Positions 45,880 through 55,156 are shown, numbered from the stretch's first letter. The stretch: 64,000 nt of DNA from Microbacterium sp. LWH3-1.2 (GCF_040675855.1 NZ_JBEGIK010000001.1:3038001-3102000); one strand, 5' to 3'. Notes: generated from the letters alone by a model not told the origin. Translations and numbers: made by a program.

Positions 45880-46332
45880 TCAGCGCAGAGCGGTGCGGCT
45901 CGTCGCGGTGGCCTCGAGTGCGACGCCGTCGGGTACGAACATCGTGACGATGGGCGGATGCCACTGCGCTGCGACCGTCACCCGTGCGGACACTCCGTCG
46001 GGGGTCGACGCCGAAACAAGACGCGCGTCGGGACGGACGGAGCCCATCATCGCCTCCGCCTCGCGGCGCACGCTCGCGTCGGTGAGCGTGGCGAGGGGCT
46101 CGCCGGCGACCACCGACAGGTCGAAGCCGTCCGCAGCGGCCAGGGCCGCAGCATCCGCGACGGCATCGAGCTGCTTCTGCGCGAGATACAGGCTCGTCGC
46201 GGCCGTGCACACCAGGATCACCGCGATCGCAAGCACGGCGTAGCCGAGCGTGAGAATGAGGACGCTGCCCTCGTCGTCGGCATCGTGCGCCTCGGTGCGC
46301 GCGGCACGGGCGCGGCGCACGCGCGCGATCAC
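45880..46332 (-). CDS. TadG/Rv3654c-like pilus-locus protein
   Basis: A 150-residue protein; GTG 46332 overlaps the upstream TadE stop (GTGA). A basic N-terminus is followed by DDEGSVLILTLGYAVLAIAVILVCTAATSLYLAQKQLDAVADAAALAAADGF, the membrane helix and Ala-rich segment typical of the TadG-like helper at the end of actinobacterial Tad loci. The rest is a small extracytoplasmic domain. Last gene of the pilus operon. Confidence 0.8.
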   Translation of the reverse strand: MIARVRRARAARTEAHDADDEGSVLILTLGYAVLAIAVILVCTAATSLYLAQKQLDAVADAAALAAADGFDLSVVAGEPLATLTDASVRREAEAMMGSVRPDARLVSASTPDGVSARVTVAAQWHPPIVTMFVPDGVALEATATSRTALR

Positions 46333-46799
46333 CGTTCGCTCCAGAAGCGGGAGACCTTGTGTGCGGCCGAGGCATCGATGGGGATCGCGGCGATGCTGTC
46401 GAGATCGAGCACCGGCGGCACGAGCGGCAGGGTGACCGACGTGCGGACGCTCACGTGCAGAGTCGCGCCGGCCCTCGGGCACGCGGCGCCGGATGGCGTG
46501 CAGTCGAACGAGAGGTCGACGTCGTCGAGTCCGTACTCCTGCGACACCGCCGCCAGCACGGCGTCCGCCCGGGCACGGGCGTCATCGGCGTCGCTTGCCG
46601 TCGACACGGCACGTGCGACGTGGCGTGCTGCGGCCTCCGCTCCCAGGCTCTGCCCCTGGATGAGCCCGAGCGCGACGACCAGGTAGACGAGAGGTACGAG
46701 CAGGACGAGCCCGACGAGGATGAACTCGAGCGCCGCGGAGCCGCGGTCGCCGAGCGGGTCCGTGGGAGGAGCGTCAGTCGAAGGATTCGACGGGTGCAT
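46329..46799 (-). CDS. TadE-like pseudopilin
   Basis: A 156-residue protein with the TadE signature: GDRGSAALEFILVGLVLLVPLVYLVVALGLIQ, in which the Gly-Ser/Glu prepilin-peptidase-like site precedes the helix with E at position 5. An outer domain with two cysteines (FDCTPSGAACPRAG) and a C-terminal strand region follow. It overlaps the previous gene by 26 bases and the next by four. Confidence 0.88.
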   Translation of the reverse strand: MHPSNPSTDAPPTDPLGDRGSAALEFILVGLVLLVPLVYLVVALGLIQGQSLGAEAAARHVARAVSTASDADDARARADAVLAAVSQEYGLDDVDLSFDCTPSGAACPRAGATLHVSVRTSVTLPLVPPVLDLDSIAAIPIDASAAHKVSRFWSER

Positions 46800-47175
46800 G
46801 TGCCGTCACCTCCAGTCCCCGCGCCGCCCCGAGCAGGCCGACCAGCGGCAGCGTCGTCCGGACGCGCACCTCGACCGTCTGCTGACCGAGCGACGCCGTC
46901 TCGTGTGCGGTGACATCGGTGGTGTACTCGGCGCCGATGGTGCGATCCACGATGTCACGCGTACGCTGAGCGCCGTCGGCGAGCGTCGTGTCGGCGAGGG
47001 CGGCGTGGTACGCGCCCTCGACCGCGGCGTCGTGGACGACATTGCGGACGTACACCGCGAGGCCGAACTGCAGCACGCCCAGCGTGAGGACGGTGAGGAG
47101 CGCGCCGACGAGGATGAACTCGACAGGACTGGCCCCGGCGTCGTCTCGGAGATCCGCCACGAGTCGGGTCCGCAT
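46774..47175 (-). CDS. TadE-like pseudopilin
   Basis: A 133-residue protein. ATG 47175 with GCGAGG upstream is chosen over GTG 47208, which lacks a ribosome site. The motif DDAGASPVEFILVGALLTVLTLGVLQFGLAVYVRNVVHDAAVEGA is the TadE processing site and membrane helix with its conserved Glu. The remainder is a small beta-rich outer domain. Minor pilin or assembly factor in the Tad system. Confidence 0.87.
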   Translation of the reverse strand: MRTRLVADLRDDAGASPVEFILVGALLTVLTLGVLQFGLAVYVRNVVHDAAVEGAYHAALADTTLADGAQRTRDIVDRTIGAEYTTDVTAHETASLGQQTVEVRVRTTLPLVGLLGAARGLEVTAHAPVESFD

Positions 47176-47212
47176 GCCCGACCTCGCGCGGGCCAGGACG
47201 ACGCGCACGGCG

Positions 47213-47413
47213 TCAGAGTCCGGAGACGCGGCTGATCGCCTGCTCGAACAGATCGGCAAGCGCAGGACCGGCCATCGCCCAGATCACGACGACGAGTCCC
47301 GCGGTCATCAGAGTGATGAGGACCCAGCCGGGCACGTCGCCCCGCTCGTCGTCGGCGAGGTCGCGCGCCCCCGCGTGAAGTCGAGCGGTGAGGCGCAGCA
47401 TCCGTTCTTTCAT
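47213..47413 (-). CDS. DUF4244 (Flp-pilin-like) protein
   Basis: A 66-residue protein starting at the second of two tandem ATGs, which has AGGAG at proper spacing. The DUF4244 core is DDERGDVPGWVLITLMTAGLVVVIWAMAGPALADLFEQAISRV: a short basic/acidic leader and a single membrane helix. Its size and place between TadC and TadE suggest it is the major or minor pilin subunit of this locus. Confidence 0.87.
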   Translation of the reverse strand: MKERMLRLTARLHAGARDLADDERGDVPGWVLITLMTAGLVVVIWAMAGPALADLFEQAISRVSGL

Positions 47414-47431
47414 CATTTCTCCTTCCGGCCG

Positions 47432-48364
47432 TCAGCCGAGTCCGAGTCGAAGCATGAAGATCCCCGGGAACACCGCGAACAGCACGCTGAGCGGCAGGAT
47501 CAGGAAAACCAGGGGGAAGAGCATGTAGATCTCTTTCCGGCCCGCGCGCTCGATGAGCGTGCGCTTGGCGTCCTCGCGAGCGTCGATCGCCTGCGCCTGC
47601 AGAACGTGCGCGAGCGGGGCGCCGCGCTCGATCGCTGCCACCAGCTGGTCGATCGCGCGGGTGAGCGCAGGGATCTCGAGGCCCGCGGCCAGGCGCGTGA
47701 GCGATTCCGACAGCGGTGAGCCGGTGCCTACCGCCACCACGACGCCGCGCAGCTCGGCGGTGAGCTCCCCCGCACCGACATCGCTGACGCGACGCAGCGA
47801 GTCGAGGATCCCCTCACCCGCCGACAGGCAGAGCGCGAGGAACTCGAGCACGGTCGGCAGCTCTTCCTCGATGCGCGCCGCTCGCGCCCGTGCCGCGCGC
47901 GTGAGCCACGCGTCGTACGCGATCGCTGCTGCCACGGCGGCGACCGGTGGGAGCAGTGCGAGAACGGGCGACCCGCGCCCGGCGAGAACGAGCGCGACGA
48001 CGACTCCGCCGCCGATCGCGAGGCCCGCGATCGCCCAGGCGAGCTGCCGGCCGCGGAAGCGCGCCGCGTCGATCGCCCAGGCCGCCTGGTGCAGCCGCCG
48101 CGTGAGCACCGCATCACCACCGGCGAGCCGGGCGAGGCGCCGCCGTGCGAACGCCGACCACGCGAACGGCGAACTCCCGCCGGCGGAGTCAGTCACGTCG
48201 AGGCCCCGCGGATCGGTGACATCGCGGATGTACGGCGCGATCCGCCGCGCCAGGCTGGGCGCGCCCCACCGCGGCGCAAGCGAGATCAGCAGACAGACGC
48301 CGACGCCCAGCGCCGTGCCGAGGACGACGGCGTACGCGACATCCCCCATCGCGAACCCGATCAT
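47432..48364 (-). CDS. TadC-like type II/IV secretion platform protein
   Basis: A 310-residue membrane protein; its ATG overlaps the TadB-like stop (ATGA). N-terminal helix DVAYAVVLGTALGVGVCLLISLAP; central helices around 115-165; T2SSF domain with LEFLALCLSAGEGILDSLRRVSDVGAGELTAELRGVVVAVGTGSPLSESLTRLA and ending FPLVFLILPLSVLFAVFPGIFML. It forms half of the inner-membrane platform on which TadA acts. Confidence 0.9.
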   Translation of the reverse strand: MIGFAMGDVAYAVVLGTALGVGVCLLISLAPRWGAPSLARRIAPYIRDVTDPRGLDVTDSAGGSSPFAWSAFARRRLARLAGGDAVLTRRLHQAAWAIDAARFRGRQLAWAIAGLAIGGGVVVALVLAGRGSPVLALLPPVAAVAAAIAYDAWLTRAARARAARIEEELPTVLEFLALCLSAGEGILDSLRRVSDVGAGELTAELRGVVVAVGTGSPLSESLTRLAAGLEIPALTRAIDQLVAAIERGAPLAHVLQAQAIDAREDAKRTLIERAGRKEIYMLFPLVFLILPLSVLFAVFPGIFMLRLGLG

Positions 48365-49218
48365 CCGAACCACCGCCGCGGCTCGGGAAGGCGGCCGAGC
48401 CGGATCATGAGCCGGTAGGCGACGAGCGACACCGCCGCACCGACGAGGATGAGCGCGATCCCTCCGGGGCTGCCGTAGGCACGCGCACCTTCGGGCCGCA
48501 TCGCGAGCATCGCGAGGATCACCCACGGCGCGATCACGCCGAGCACGGCCGCCCCGCGGATCCACGATTGGCGGGACTCCACCTCGGCACGCAGCGCCGC
48601 GTCCGCCCGCACCGACGACGCGAGGGCCCGCAAGACCGTCGTGAGCTCCGTGCCGCCGACCTGTCGCGCCATGCGGAGAGTCTCGACGATGCGATCGGCG
48701 ACCGGGTCGGCCAGGCCGGTCTTGAGCCTCTGGATGCTGGAATCGAAGTGCCCCGAGGCCGCCATGTCGCGGGCGAAGGCCGCGAACGCGGGCCTGAGCT
48801 CGGAGGGCGCGGAGTCGGCGAGGGTCGCGACCGCGTCGGGCAGCGACATCCCCGCCCGCACCGAGGCGATGAGCAGATCGCACACGTCTGGCCAGAGTCC
48901 GCGCCGCGAGCGCAGCAGCTTCGAGCGGCGCGCCCGCAGCCATGTGAACGGCGCCAGCGCACCGGCGACGGCGGCGACCAGAGCGAGGGCGGCGACCGGA
49001 GCGACGAGCCACGCCACCGCAGCCGCGACCGCGCCGCACACGCCTGCCACAACGACGATCGCCGGCACCGAGACGCGTGACATGCCCGCGTCTTCGAGCA
49101 GGCGCGCAATCCGCCCGCGCCGTGCGACGCCCGGGCGGCGGGATCCTGCGGGCCAGAGCCACGGCGAGAGAATCAACAACAGCCCGGCTGCGAGCACCGC
49201 GCCCCATACGAAGGTCAC
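48361..49218 (-). CDS. TadB-like secretion platform protein
   Basis: A 285-residue membrane protein starting at a GTG overlapping the TadA stop (GTGA). N-terminal helix FVWGAVLAAGLLLILSPWLW; a helix pair near 55-95; T2SSF domain with LWPDVCDLLIASVRAGMSLPDAVATLADSAP, LADPVADRIVETLRMARQVGGTELTTVLRALASSVRADAALRAEVESRQSWIRGAAVLGV; and a final helix pair. Partner of the TadC-like protein. Confidence 0.9.
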   Translation of the reverse strand: MTFVWGAVLAAGLLLILSPWLWPAGSRRPGVARRGRIARLLEDAGMSRVSVPAIVVVAGVCGAVAAAVAWLVAPVAALALVAAVAGALAPFTWLRARRSKLLRSRRGLWPDVCDLLIASVRAGMSLPDAVATLADSAPSELRPAFAAFARDMAASGHFDSSIQRLKTGLADPVADRIVETLRMARQVGGTELTTVLRALASSVRADAALRAEVESRQSWIRGAAVLGVIAPWVILAMLAMRPEGARAYGSPGGIALILVGAAVSLVAYRLMIRLGRLPEPRRWFG

Positions 49219-50363
49219 GCGGACACCGTCCGATACAGCGTGTGCGCGGTGATGACGCCGCCCGCGACCCCGGTCGGCGTGACGATCTCGACCACTCGCC
49301 GCGCTCCGCTCGCGTCGCGCTCGCAATGCGCGACCAGATCCACGGATGCTGCCACCGCCGGCTGCACGAAGCTCGCGTCGATGTTGCGCCCGGCCAGCAG
49401 CGGCAGCGCGGCGAGCTTGGCCAGCGCCTCTCGTGCCGAATTGGCGTGGATCGTCGCCGCCCCGGGGACGCCGGTGTTGAGCGCGAGCAGTAGGTCCAGC
49501 GCCTCGGCGTCGCGCACCTCGCCCACGACCAGGCGGTCGGGACGCATACGCAGCGCCTCCTTCACCAGGCGCCGGAGCGTCACCTCGCCGGTGCCTTCGA
49601 GACTCGGCTGGCGGCCCTGCAAGGCGACGAGATCGGACGCCGCGACCGCGAGTTCGAATGTCTCCTCCACGGTCACGATCCGGTGCTCGGGCGGACACGC
49701 CGCGATGAGCGCGCCGAGCAGCGTCGTCTTGCCCGCGTGCGTCGAGCCCGACACCAGGACCGACTGCCCGGCGACCATCGCGTCGCGCAGCAGCGTCGCC
49801 GCCTCCGGTGCGATCGAGCCGGCGGCGACCAGCCGTCCGAGATCGCGGTACGCAGGAAGGAACTTGCGGATGTTCACCGCCCAGTGCCGGCGAGTGATGT
49901 CCGGGATGACGACATGGAGCCGGCTGCCGTCCGGCAGCGACGCGTCGACGAACGGCTGACTCAGATCGACACGACGGCCGCTGGACTGCAGCATCCGTTC
50001 CACCAGATCGCGCACCGCGGTGTCGGTGAGCATGAGCGGCGTGCGCTCGGGCACTCCCCCGCGGGCCACGAAGATGCGGTCGGGGGCGTTGATCCACACC
50101 TCTTCGACCGTCGGATCGTCGAGGTACGCCTGCAACGGCCCGAAGCCGGACACCGCGGCGAGCACCTCGCGCACGCACGCCGTCTCGTCGTCGACGGGCG
50201 CGAGTCCGCGGGCCAGGGCGAAATCGTTGTGCCGGCGCACCTCGGCGCGGGCGACCTGCGCCGCGAACTCGGGATCGCGGGTCGGATCCGAGCGCTCCGC
50301 CAGGAGGCGCTCACGCACGCGCTCCGCCACGACGGTCGCGACGGGAGCGGCGGGGGAAGTCAC
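49215..50363 (-). CDS. TadA/CpaF-type secretion ATPase
   Basis: A 382-residue ATPase of the GspE/VirB11 group. N-terminal helical domain with VSGFGPLQAYLDDPTVEEVWINAPDRIFVAR; RLHVVIPDI; Walker A GSTHAGKT (206-213); Asp box TVEETFEL; Walker B LVVGEVRDAEALDLLLALNTG; His box TIHANSA. It powers pilus subunit secretion. GTG start. First gene of the seven-gene operon; no TadZ-like gene precedes it. Confidence 0.94.
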   Translation of the reverse strand: MTSPAAPVATVVAERVRERLLAERSDPTRDPEFAAQVARAEVRRHNDFALARGLAPVDDETACVREVLAAVSGFGPLQAYLDDPTVEEVWINAPDRIFVARGGVPERTPLMLTDTAVRDLVERMLQSSGRRVDLSQPFVDASLPDGSRLHVVIPDITRRHWAVNIRKFLPAYRDLGRLVAAGSIAPEAATLLRDAMVAGQSVLVSGSTHAGKTTLLGALIAACPPEHRIVTVEETFELAVAASDLVALQGRQPSLEGTGEVTLRRLVKEALRMRPDRLVVGEVRDAEALDLLLALNTGVPGAATIHANSAREALAKLAALPLLAGRNIDASFVQPAVAASVDLVAHCERDASGARRVVEIVTPTGVAGGVITAHTLYRTVSA

Positions 50364-50465
50364 GTCAGCATCCTGCCAATTGGCTGCGGAGCCGGCCGAA
50401 AGTTATCCACAGATGCGCGGGACGCGCTCGAGAGGCAGGATGGAGGAACCGACGAAGGGACGAAG

Positions 50466-50672
50466 ATGACGAAGACGGAGATGACCCCTGCGGCGAAGGC
50501 GGGACTCGGCGTGCTCGGCATCGTGCAGGTCGTGTTCGCGTTCCTCGCGTTTTGGGATCTGGCACACCGCGACGCCGACGAAGTGCGCGGACCCAAGGTC
50601 GCATGGATCCCCGCGATCCTCGTGAACTGGATCGGCCCCGCGAGCTACTTCCTCTTCGGCATCCGCCGCTGA
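50466..50672 (+). CDS. Small two-helix membrane protein
   Basis: A 68-residue protein with AGGGACG before ATG. Two hydrophobic segments, GLGVLGIVQVVFAFLAFWDLA and WIPAILVNWIGPASYFLFGIR, flank a charged loop HRDADEVRGPK. The pattern matches PLDc_N-type membrane hairpins (W-DL...R-G-K...W...N-GP--Y---G). Function unknown. Divergent from the Tad operon. Confidence 0.75.
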   Translation: MTKTEMTPAAKAGLGVLGIVQVVFAFLAFWDLAHRDADEVRGPKVAWIPAILVNWIGPASYFLFGIRR

Positions 50673-50744
50673 TTCCTCCCCCGTGTCGACGGGGGCGCCA
50701 GCCCCACAGCCGACCCTCAGTCGCCTCAGTAGACTGAGAGCCTC

Positions 50745-50826
50745 GCGGGAGTGGTGAAATTGGCAGACACGCAGGATTTAGGTTCCTGTGCCTCCGGGCG
50801 TGTGGGTTCAAGTCCCACCTTCCGCA
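50745..50826 (+). tRNA. tRNA-Leu (anticodon UAG)
   Basis: Acceptor GCGGGAG pairs with CTTCCGC (one G-U), discriminator A at 50826, CCA not encoded. The anticodon arm CAGGA / TCCTG holds loop TTTAGGT with TAG at positions 34-36. A long variable arm and T-arm GTGGG TTCAAGT CCCAC confirm a class II tRNA. TAGACT at 50730-50735 is a plausible -10 box. Confidence 0.95.
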
Positions 50827-50871
50827 CGCGAGTTCTCGCATCATCCGCCGACTGACGACGGGACAACCATC

Positions 50872-51651
50872 GTGCACGCTGTTCCCACCGCCCTGATCCC
50901 CTGGCTGGATCCGGCCGCCATCATCGGATGGGCCGGTCCGTGGGCCCTCGTCGTGGTGTGCTTCATCGTCTTCGCCGAGACCGGCCTGCTCGTCGGGTTC
51001 CTCCTCCCCGGCGACACACTCCTCGTCATCTCGGGACTGCTGTCGCACCCTCAGCCGTACGCGCCGCACGGTGTGTTCGGCCTCAGCGTGTGGTGGGTGG
51101 CGCTCCTCATCGGGCTTGCCGCGTTCGTCGGTGGCGAAGTCGGCTACTACATCGGTCACAAGGGCGGTCCGGCGGTCTTCGAGAAGAAGGAGTCCGGGCT
51201 CTTCAGCGTCAAGAACGTCGAGCGCACCAACGCGTTCTTCGAGCGCTTCGGCGGCCTGACGATCATCCTCGCCCGGTTCGTGCCGATCGTCCGCACGTTC
51301 GCCCCTGTCGCCGCGGGCATCGGCCACATGAACAAGTGGAAGTACACGCTCTACAACTTCACAGGCGCCGTCCTGTGGGGCTTCGGGCTCACGATGTTCG
51401 GCTACGCCATCGGATTCATCCCGCCTGTCGCAGAGTTCGTCGAGAACTACATCGACCTGATCCTGCTCGCTGCGGTGGGTGGCACTGCCGTCGTGACGCT
51501 GTGGCACTACCTCCGCGAGCGCAGCAAGGCGAAGAAGGCCGCCGCGGCCGGTGAGGACGTCGTCACCGACCATGCCGAGGCCGAGGCGCTCGTGCTCGAC
51601 CCCGAGGTGTTCGAGCGCGGACCCGAGCACGGCGACGCTCCGAAGGCGTGA
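50872..51651 (+). CDS. DedA family membrane protein
   Basis: A 259-residue protein of the DedA/SNARE-associated (VTT) family: AGPWALVVVCFIVFAETGLLVGFLLPGDTLLVISGLL with the E..L...LPG.. motif, and FVGGEVGYYIGHKGG. The diagnostic membrane-embedded loop is FGGLTIILARFVPIVRTFAPVAAGIGHM (F.R..P..R...P..AG), followed by NFTGAVLWGFGLTMFGYAIG. About five membrane spans and an acidic C-terminal tail. DedA proteins are lipid transporters/scramblases (undecaprenyl phosphate or PE). GTG start shortly after tRNA-Leu. Confidence 0.93.
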   Translation: MHAVPTALIPWLDPAAIIGWAGPWALVVVCFIVFAETGLLVGFLLPGDTLLVISGLLSHPQPYAPHGVFGLSVWWVALLIGLAAFVGGEVGYYIGHKGGPAVFEKKESGLFSVKNVERTNAFFERFGGLTIILARFVPIVRTFAPVAAGIGHMNKWKYTLYNFTGAVLWGFGLTMFGYAIGFIPPVAEFVENYIDLILLAAVGGTAVVTLWHYLRERSKAKKAAAAGEDVVTDHAEAEALVLDPEVFERGPEHGDAPKA

Positions 51652-51671
51652 GCTCAGGGGTGTTCAGGCGG

Positions 51672-52574
51672 TCAGGACGCCTTCTTCTTCTTCGCTGCGG
51701 GCTTCTTGGCGGATGCCTTGGCCTCGGCCCTCGCCGGGGCGGCAGCATCCGTCTTTCCTGACGTCGTCTTCGCGCCGCCCTCGCGGGCCGCACGCGACTT
51801 CTCGACGCTCGCGCGGAGGGCGGCCATGAGGTCGATGACCTCGCCGCCCACCTCCTCTTCCTCCTGCTCGCCGAACGTCTCGGACGTGTCGACCGCGTCG
51901 CCCTTTTCGAGCTTGGCCTCGATGAGGGTGCGCAGCTCCTCCTGGTACTCGTCCTTGAACTCCTCGGGATCGAAGTCGCTCGAGAAGCTCTCGACGAGGG
52001 ACGCCGACAGCTCCAGCTCCTTCGCCGAGATGCGCACCGACTCGTCCAGCGAGGGGAACGCGGCCTCTCGCACCTCGTCGGACCACAGCAGCGTCTGCAG
52101 CACCAGTACGTCAGAACGCACCCTGAGCGCCGCGAGCCTGGTCTTCTGCCGCAGCGAGAATCGCACGATCGCCGTGCGGTCGGTCTGCTCGAGCGTCTTG
52201 CGCAGGAGCACGTAGGCCTTGGGCGAGGCCGAGTCGGGCTCGAGGTAGTACGCACGGTCGAGCGTCAGCAGATCGATCTGCTCGCTCGGCACGAACTCTA
52301 CGACGTCGATCTCGCGACTGCGCTCAGCCGGGAGCGACTCGAGGTCCTCCTTTGTCAGCACCACGGTCTTCTCGCCGTCGTCGTAGGCCTTGTCGATGTC
52401 GAAGTACGGCACGACTTCACCGTCGATCTCGCAGATCCGCTGGTAGCGGATGCGCCCGCCGTCCTTGTTGTGCACCTGATGCAAGGAGACGTCGTGGTCC
52501 TCGGTCGCCGAATACACCTTCACCGGCACGTTGACGAGCCCGAACGTCAGTGCACCCTTCCAGATCGCTCTCAC
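51672..52574 (-). CDS. ku: NHEJ protein Ku
   Basis: A 300-residue bacterial Ku: MRAIWKGALTFGLVNVPVKVYSATE start (GTG 52574), HNKDGGRIRYQRICE, VVPYFDIDKAY and YYLEPD..S.KAYVLLRKTLEQTDRTAIVRFSLRQKTRLAALR form the DNA-encircling beta-barrel. A helical segment ends in FKDEYQEELRTLIEAKL. A Lys/Ala-rich tail of about 45 residues follows, of the kind that binds DNA and allows threading. Divergent from ligD, the classic two-gene end-joining system. Confidence 0.95.
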   Translation of the reverse strand: MRAIWKGALTFGLVNVPVKVYSATEDHDVSLHQVHNKDGGRIRYQRICEIDGEVVPYFDIDKAYDDGEKTVVLTKEDLESLPAERSREIDVVEFVPSEQIDLLTLDRAYYLEPDSASPKAYVLLRKTLEQTDRTAIVRFSLRQKTRLAALRVRSDVLVLQTLLWSDEVREAAFPSLDESVRISAKELELSASLVESFSSDFDPEEFKDEYQEELRTLIEAKLEKGDAVDTSETFGEQEEEEVGGEVIDLMAALRASVEKSRAAREGGAKTTSGKTDAAAPARAEAKASAKKPAAKKKKAS

Positions 52575-52633
52575 CCCACCAGTGAACACCAGGGCGCCGA
52601 CACGCGGCCACCCCTTGCGCGCCGCGGCGCCGA

Positions 52634-52639
52634 TACTCT
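52634..52639 (+). promoter_or_regulatory. -10 box of a leaderless promoter (ligD)
   Basis: TACTCT ends six bases before ATG 52646; no ribosome-binding sequence lies between. Confidence 0.5.
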
Positions 52640-52645
52640 GAGCCC

Positions 52646-55156
52646 ATGGCGGGCGACGAGCAGCTGGTGCGCATCGGCGGGCGCCGCCTGCGCATCACGA
52701 ATCTCGAGAAAGTGCTCTACCCCGAGACCGGCACCACCAAGGGCGAGGTGATCGACTACTACTCGCGCATCGCCGAGGCGCTGATCCCCCACGTAGTCGG
52801 ACGCCCCGTCACCCGCAAGCGGTGGCCCGACGGCGTCGGCACGGCGGACGATCCCGGCATGGTCTTCTTCGCGAAGGACCTCGAACGGGGCGCGCCCTCA
52901 TGGGTGCGGCGGATGCCGATCCCCCACTCCACCGGTACCAAGGAGTACCCGCTGGTCGGCGACGTGCCGACGCTCGTCTACCTCGCGCAGGTCGCGAGCC
53001 TCGAGCTGCACGTGCCTCAGTGGCGATTCGATGCGGGAGGCGGCCGAGGCCCTGCCGATCGGCTCGTGCTCGACCTCGACCCGGGTCCGGATGCCGGCCT
53101 CGCCGAGTGCGCGGTGGTGGCCGGCTGGGCGCGTGAGATCCTCCTCGACATGGGGCTGGAGCCGTACCCGGTCACCAGCGGCAGCAAGGGCATCCACCTC
53201 TACACAGCGCTGCCGCCCGGACAGTCCACCGAGCAGGCATCGGCGCTCGCGAACGAGCTCGCCCGCGCGATCGAGGCCGATCACAAGGACCTCGTCGTCA
53301 GCAGCATGAAGAAGACCGAGCGACACGGGAAGGTGCTCATCGACTGGAGCCAGAACAACGGATCGAAGACGACGATTGCGCCCTACTCGTTGCGCGGTCG
53401 CCCGCATCCGACGGTCGCCGCGCCGCGCACGTGGGACGAGCTCGATGACCCGGGGCTGCGCCACCTCGAATTCACCGAAGTGCTCGATCGCGCCGAGACC
53501 ATCGGCGACCCGATGGCCGCACTCGGCTTCCACGCCGGCGGTCGAGACGCGGAGTCCGGCCCGCTGTCGGCGTACATCTCCAAGCGCAGTGCCGACCGCA
53601 CCCCGGAGCCGGTGCCTGCGAACCCCCTGGGGGCCACGCCTCACGGGGAGCTTCCCCGCTTCGTCATCCAGGAGCATCACGCGACCGCCCTGCACTGGGA
53701 CTTCCGCCTCGAGCACGACGGCGTACTGGTGAGCTGGGCCGTGCCGCGGGGCGTGCCCCACTCGTATAAGCGCAACAACCTCGCCATCATGACCGAGGAC
53801 CACCCCATGGAGTACGCCACGTTCGAGGGCACGATCCCGGCGGGCGAATACGGCGGAGGCACCGTCACGATCTGGGACGACGGCCGCTACGAGCTGGAGA
53901 AGTGGCGTGACGACGAGGTCATCGCGACCCTGGAGGGCCGTCCGGGCGGGCCGCTCGGACGCGTGCGGCTGGCTCTGATCCGCACCGCCGGCGAAGGAGA
54001 GAAGTCCAGCTGGCTCCTGCATCGGATGAAGACGGATGCTGCGGGCCGCCCGCAGCCGGAGGGCACCGTCGTCGAGCCCAGCCCGCAGGCTGACGCCCCG
54101 CGGCAGGCCGGCGTCCGCCTTCGACGCGCCAGCCACGACCCGACTGAGAAGCCCGGCCGCAGCTCGGAGTCGTCGCCGAACCTCGACACGCTGCGCCCGA
54201 TGCTCGCGACCGCGGCCGATCCGGTGCGCGCGCGCCAGGACGCCCGGCGCTGGGGTGAGCCGGCGTGGGTGGAGATGAAGTGGGACGGCATCCGCGCGGT
54301 CGGAGCCTGGGACGGGCAGCTCCTGCGCCTGTTCGCCCGCAGCGGCAACGAGGTCACGCACCGGTACCCGGAGCTGACGGCGGTCGACGCGGGGCTGGGC
54401 GCCGAGCCGTGCGTCCTCGACGGCGAGCTCGTCGCCCTCGAACCCGACGGACGGCCGAGCTTCCCGCTCCTGCAGACGCGGATGAACCTCGAGCACACGG
54501 GAGACATCGCCCGCGTGGCGCGGCGGACGCCCGTCCGCTACTACCTCTTCGATGTGCTCGCCCACGACGGCGAAGACCTCACCGCCCTGCCGCTGCACGA
54601 GCGACGGGACGTGCTGGAATCGGTGGCCGCTGCATCCGTCGAATCGATCACCGTTCCGCCCGTCTTCGACGATGTCGACGCGGCGCTCGACACGAGTGTG
54701 CAGCTGCGCCTGGAAGGGATCGTGGTCAAGGATCCAGCCTCGCGCTACCTGCGGGGGGCACGGTCGGAGTCCTGGCTCAAGGTGAAGAATACGCGCACCC
54801 AGGAGGTCGTGATCGCAGGCATCCGGCCCGGGAAAGGCGGGCGCAGCAGCACGTTCGGGTCGCTCTTGCTCGGCATTCCCGGAAGCGACGGGCTGCAGTA
54901 CGCGGGCCGAGTGGGCAGCGGCTTCAGTGACTCCACGCTCGCCGTGCTGCTGAAGAAGCTGACGCCGCTGCGCACCGACGAGAACCCCCTGGTCGGCGTG
55001 CCGGCTCCCGACGCGCGTGACGCCCTCTGGGTGCGGCCCGAGCTCGTCGGCGAGGTCGAGTATGGCGAGTTCACGCCCGCCGGCATCCTGCGCCACCCGC
55101 GCTGGCGCGGCCTGCGGCCCGACAAGTCCCCTGCCGAGGTCCGGCGCGAGGACTGA
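52646..55156 (+). CDS. ligD: ATP-dependent DNA ligase LigD (polymerase-phosphoesterase-ligase)
   Basis: An 836-residue three-domain protein. Primase-polymerase domain (about 1-295): RITNLEKVLYPETGTTKGEVIDYY, catalytic D143/D145 in VLDLDPGPD and SGSKGIHLY. 3'-phosphoesterase (about 335-470): FVIQEHHATALHWDFRLEHDGVLVSWAVPRG and EYGGGTVTIWDDG. Ligase (about 505-836): nucleophile K545 in EMKWDGIRA, then LDGELVAL, EGIVVKDP, SWLKVK and a C-terminal OB fold. The order POL-PE-LIG is the mycobacterial-type arrangement. It repairs double-strand breaks with the divergent Ku. Confidence 0.96.
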   Translation: MAGDEQLVRIGGRRLRITNLEKVLYPETGTTKGEVIDYYSRIAEALIPHVVGRPVTRKRWPDGVGTADDPGMVFFAKDLERGAPSWVRRMPIPHSTGTKEYPLVGDVPTLVYLAQVASLELHVPQWRFDAGGGRGPADRLVLDLDPGPDAGLAECAVVAGWAREILLDMGLEPYPVTSGSKGIHLYTALPPGQSTEQASALANELARAIEADHKDLVVSSMKKTERHGKVLIDWSQNNGSKTTIAPYSLRGRPHPTVAAPRTWDELDDPGLRHLEFTEVLDRAETIGDPMAALGFHAGGRDAESGPLSAYISKRSADRTPEPVPANPLGATPHGELPRFVIQEHHATALHWDFRLEHDGVLVSWAVPRGVPHSYKRNNLAIMTEDHPMEYATFEGTIPAGEYGGGTVTIWDDGRYELEKWRDDEVIATLEGRPGGPLGRVRLALIRTAGEGEKSSWLLHRMKTDAAGRPQPEGTVVEPSPQADAPRQAGVRLRRASHDPTEKPGRSSESSPNLDTLRPMLATAADPVRARQDARRWGEPAWVEMKWDGIRAVGAWDGQLLRLFARSGNEVTHRYPELTAVDAGLGAEPCVLDGELVALEPDGRPSFPLLQTRMNLEHTGDIARVARRTPVRYYLFDVLAHDGEDLTALPLHERRDVLESVAAASVESITVPPVFDDVDAALDTSVQLRLEGIVVKDPASRYLRGARSESWLKVKNTRTQEVVIAGIRPGKGGRSSTFGSLLLGIPGSDGLQYAGRVGSGFSDSTLAVLLKKLTPLRTDENPLVGVPAPDARDALWVRPELVGEVEYGEFTPAGILRHPRWRGLRPDKSPAEVRRED

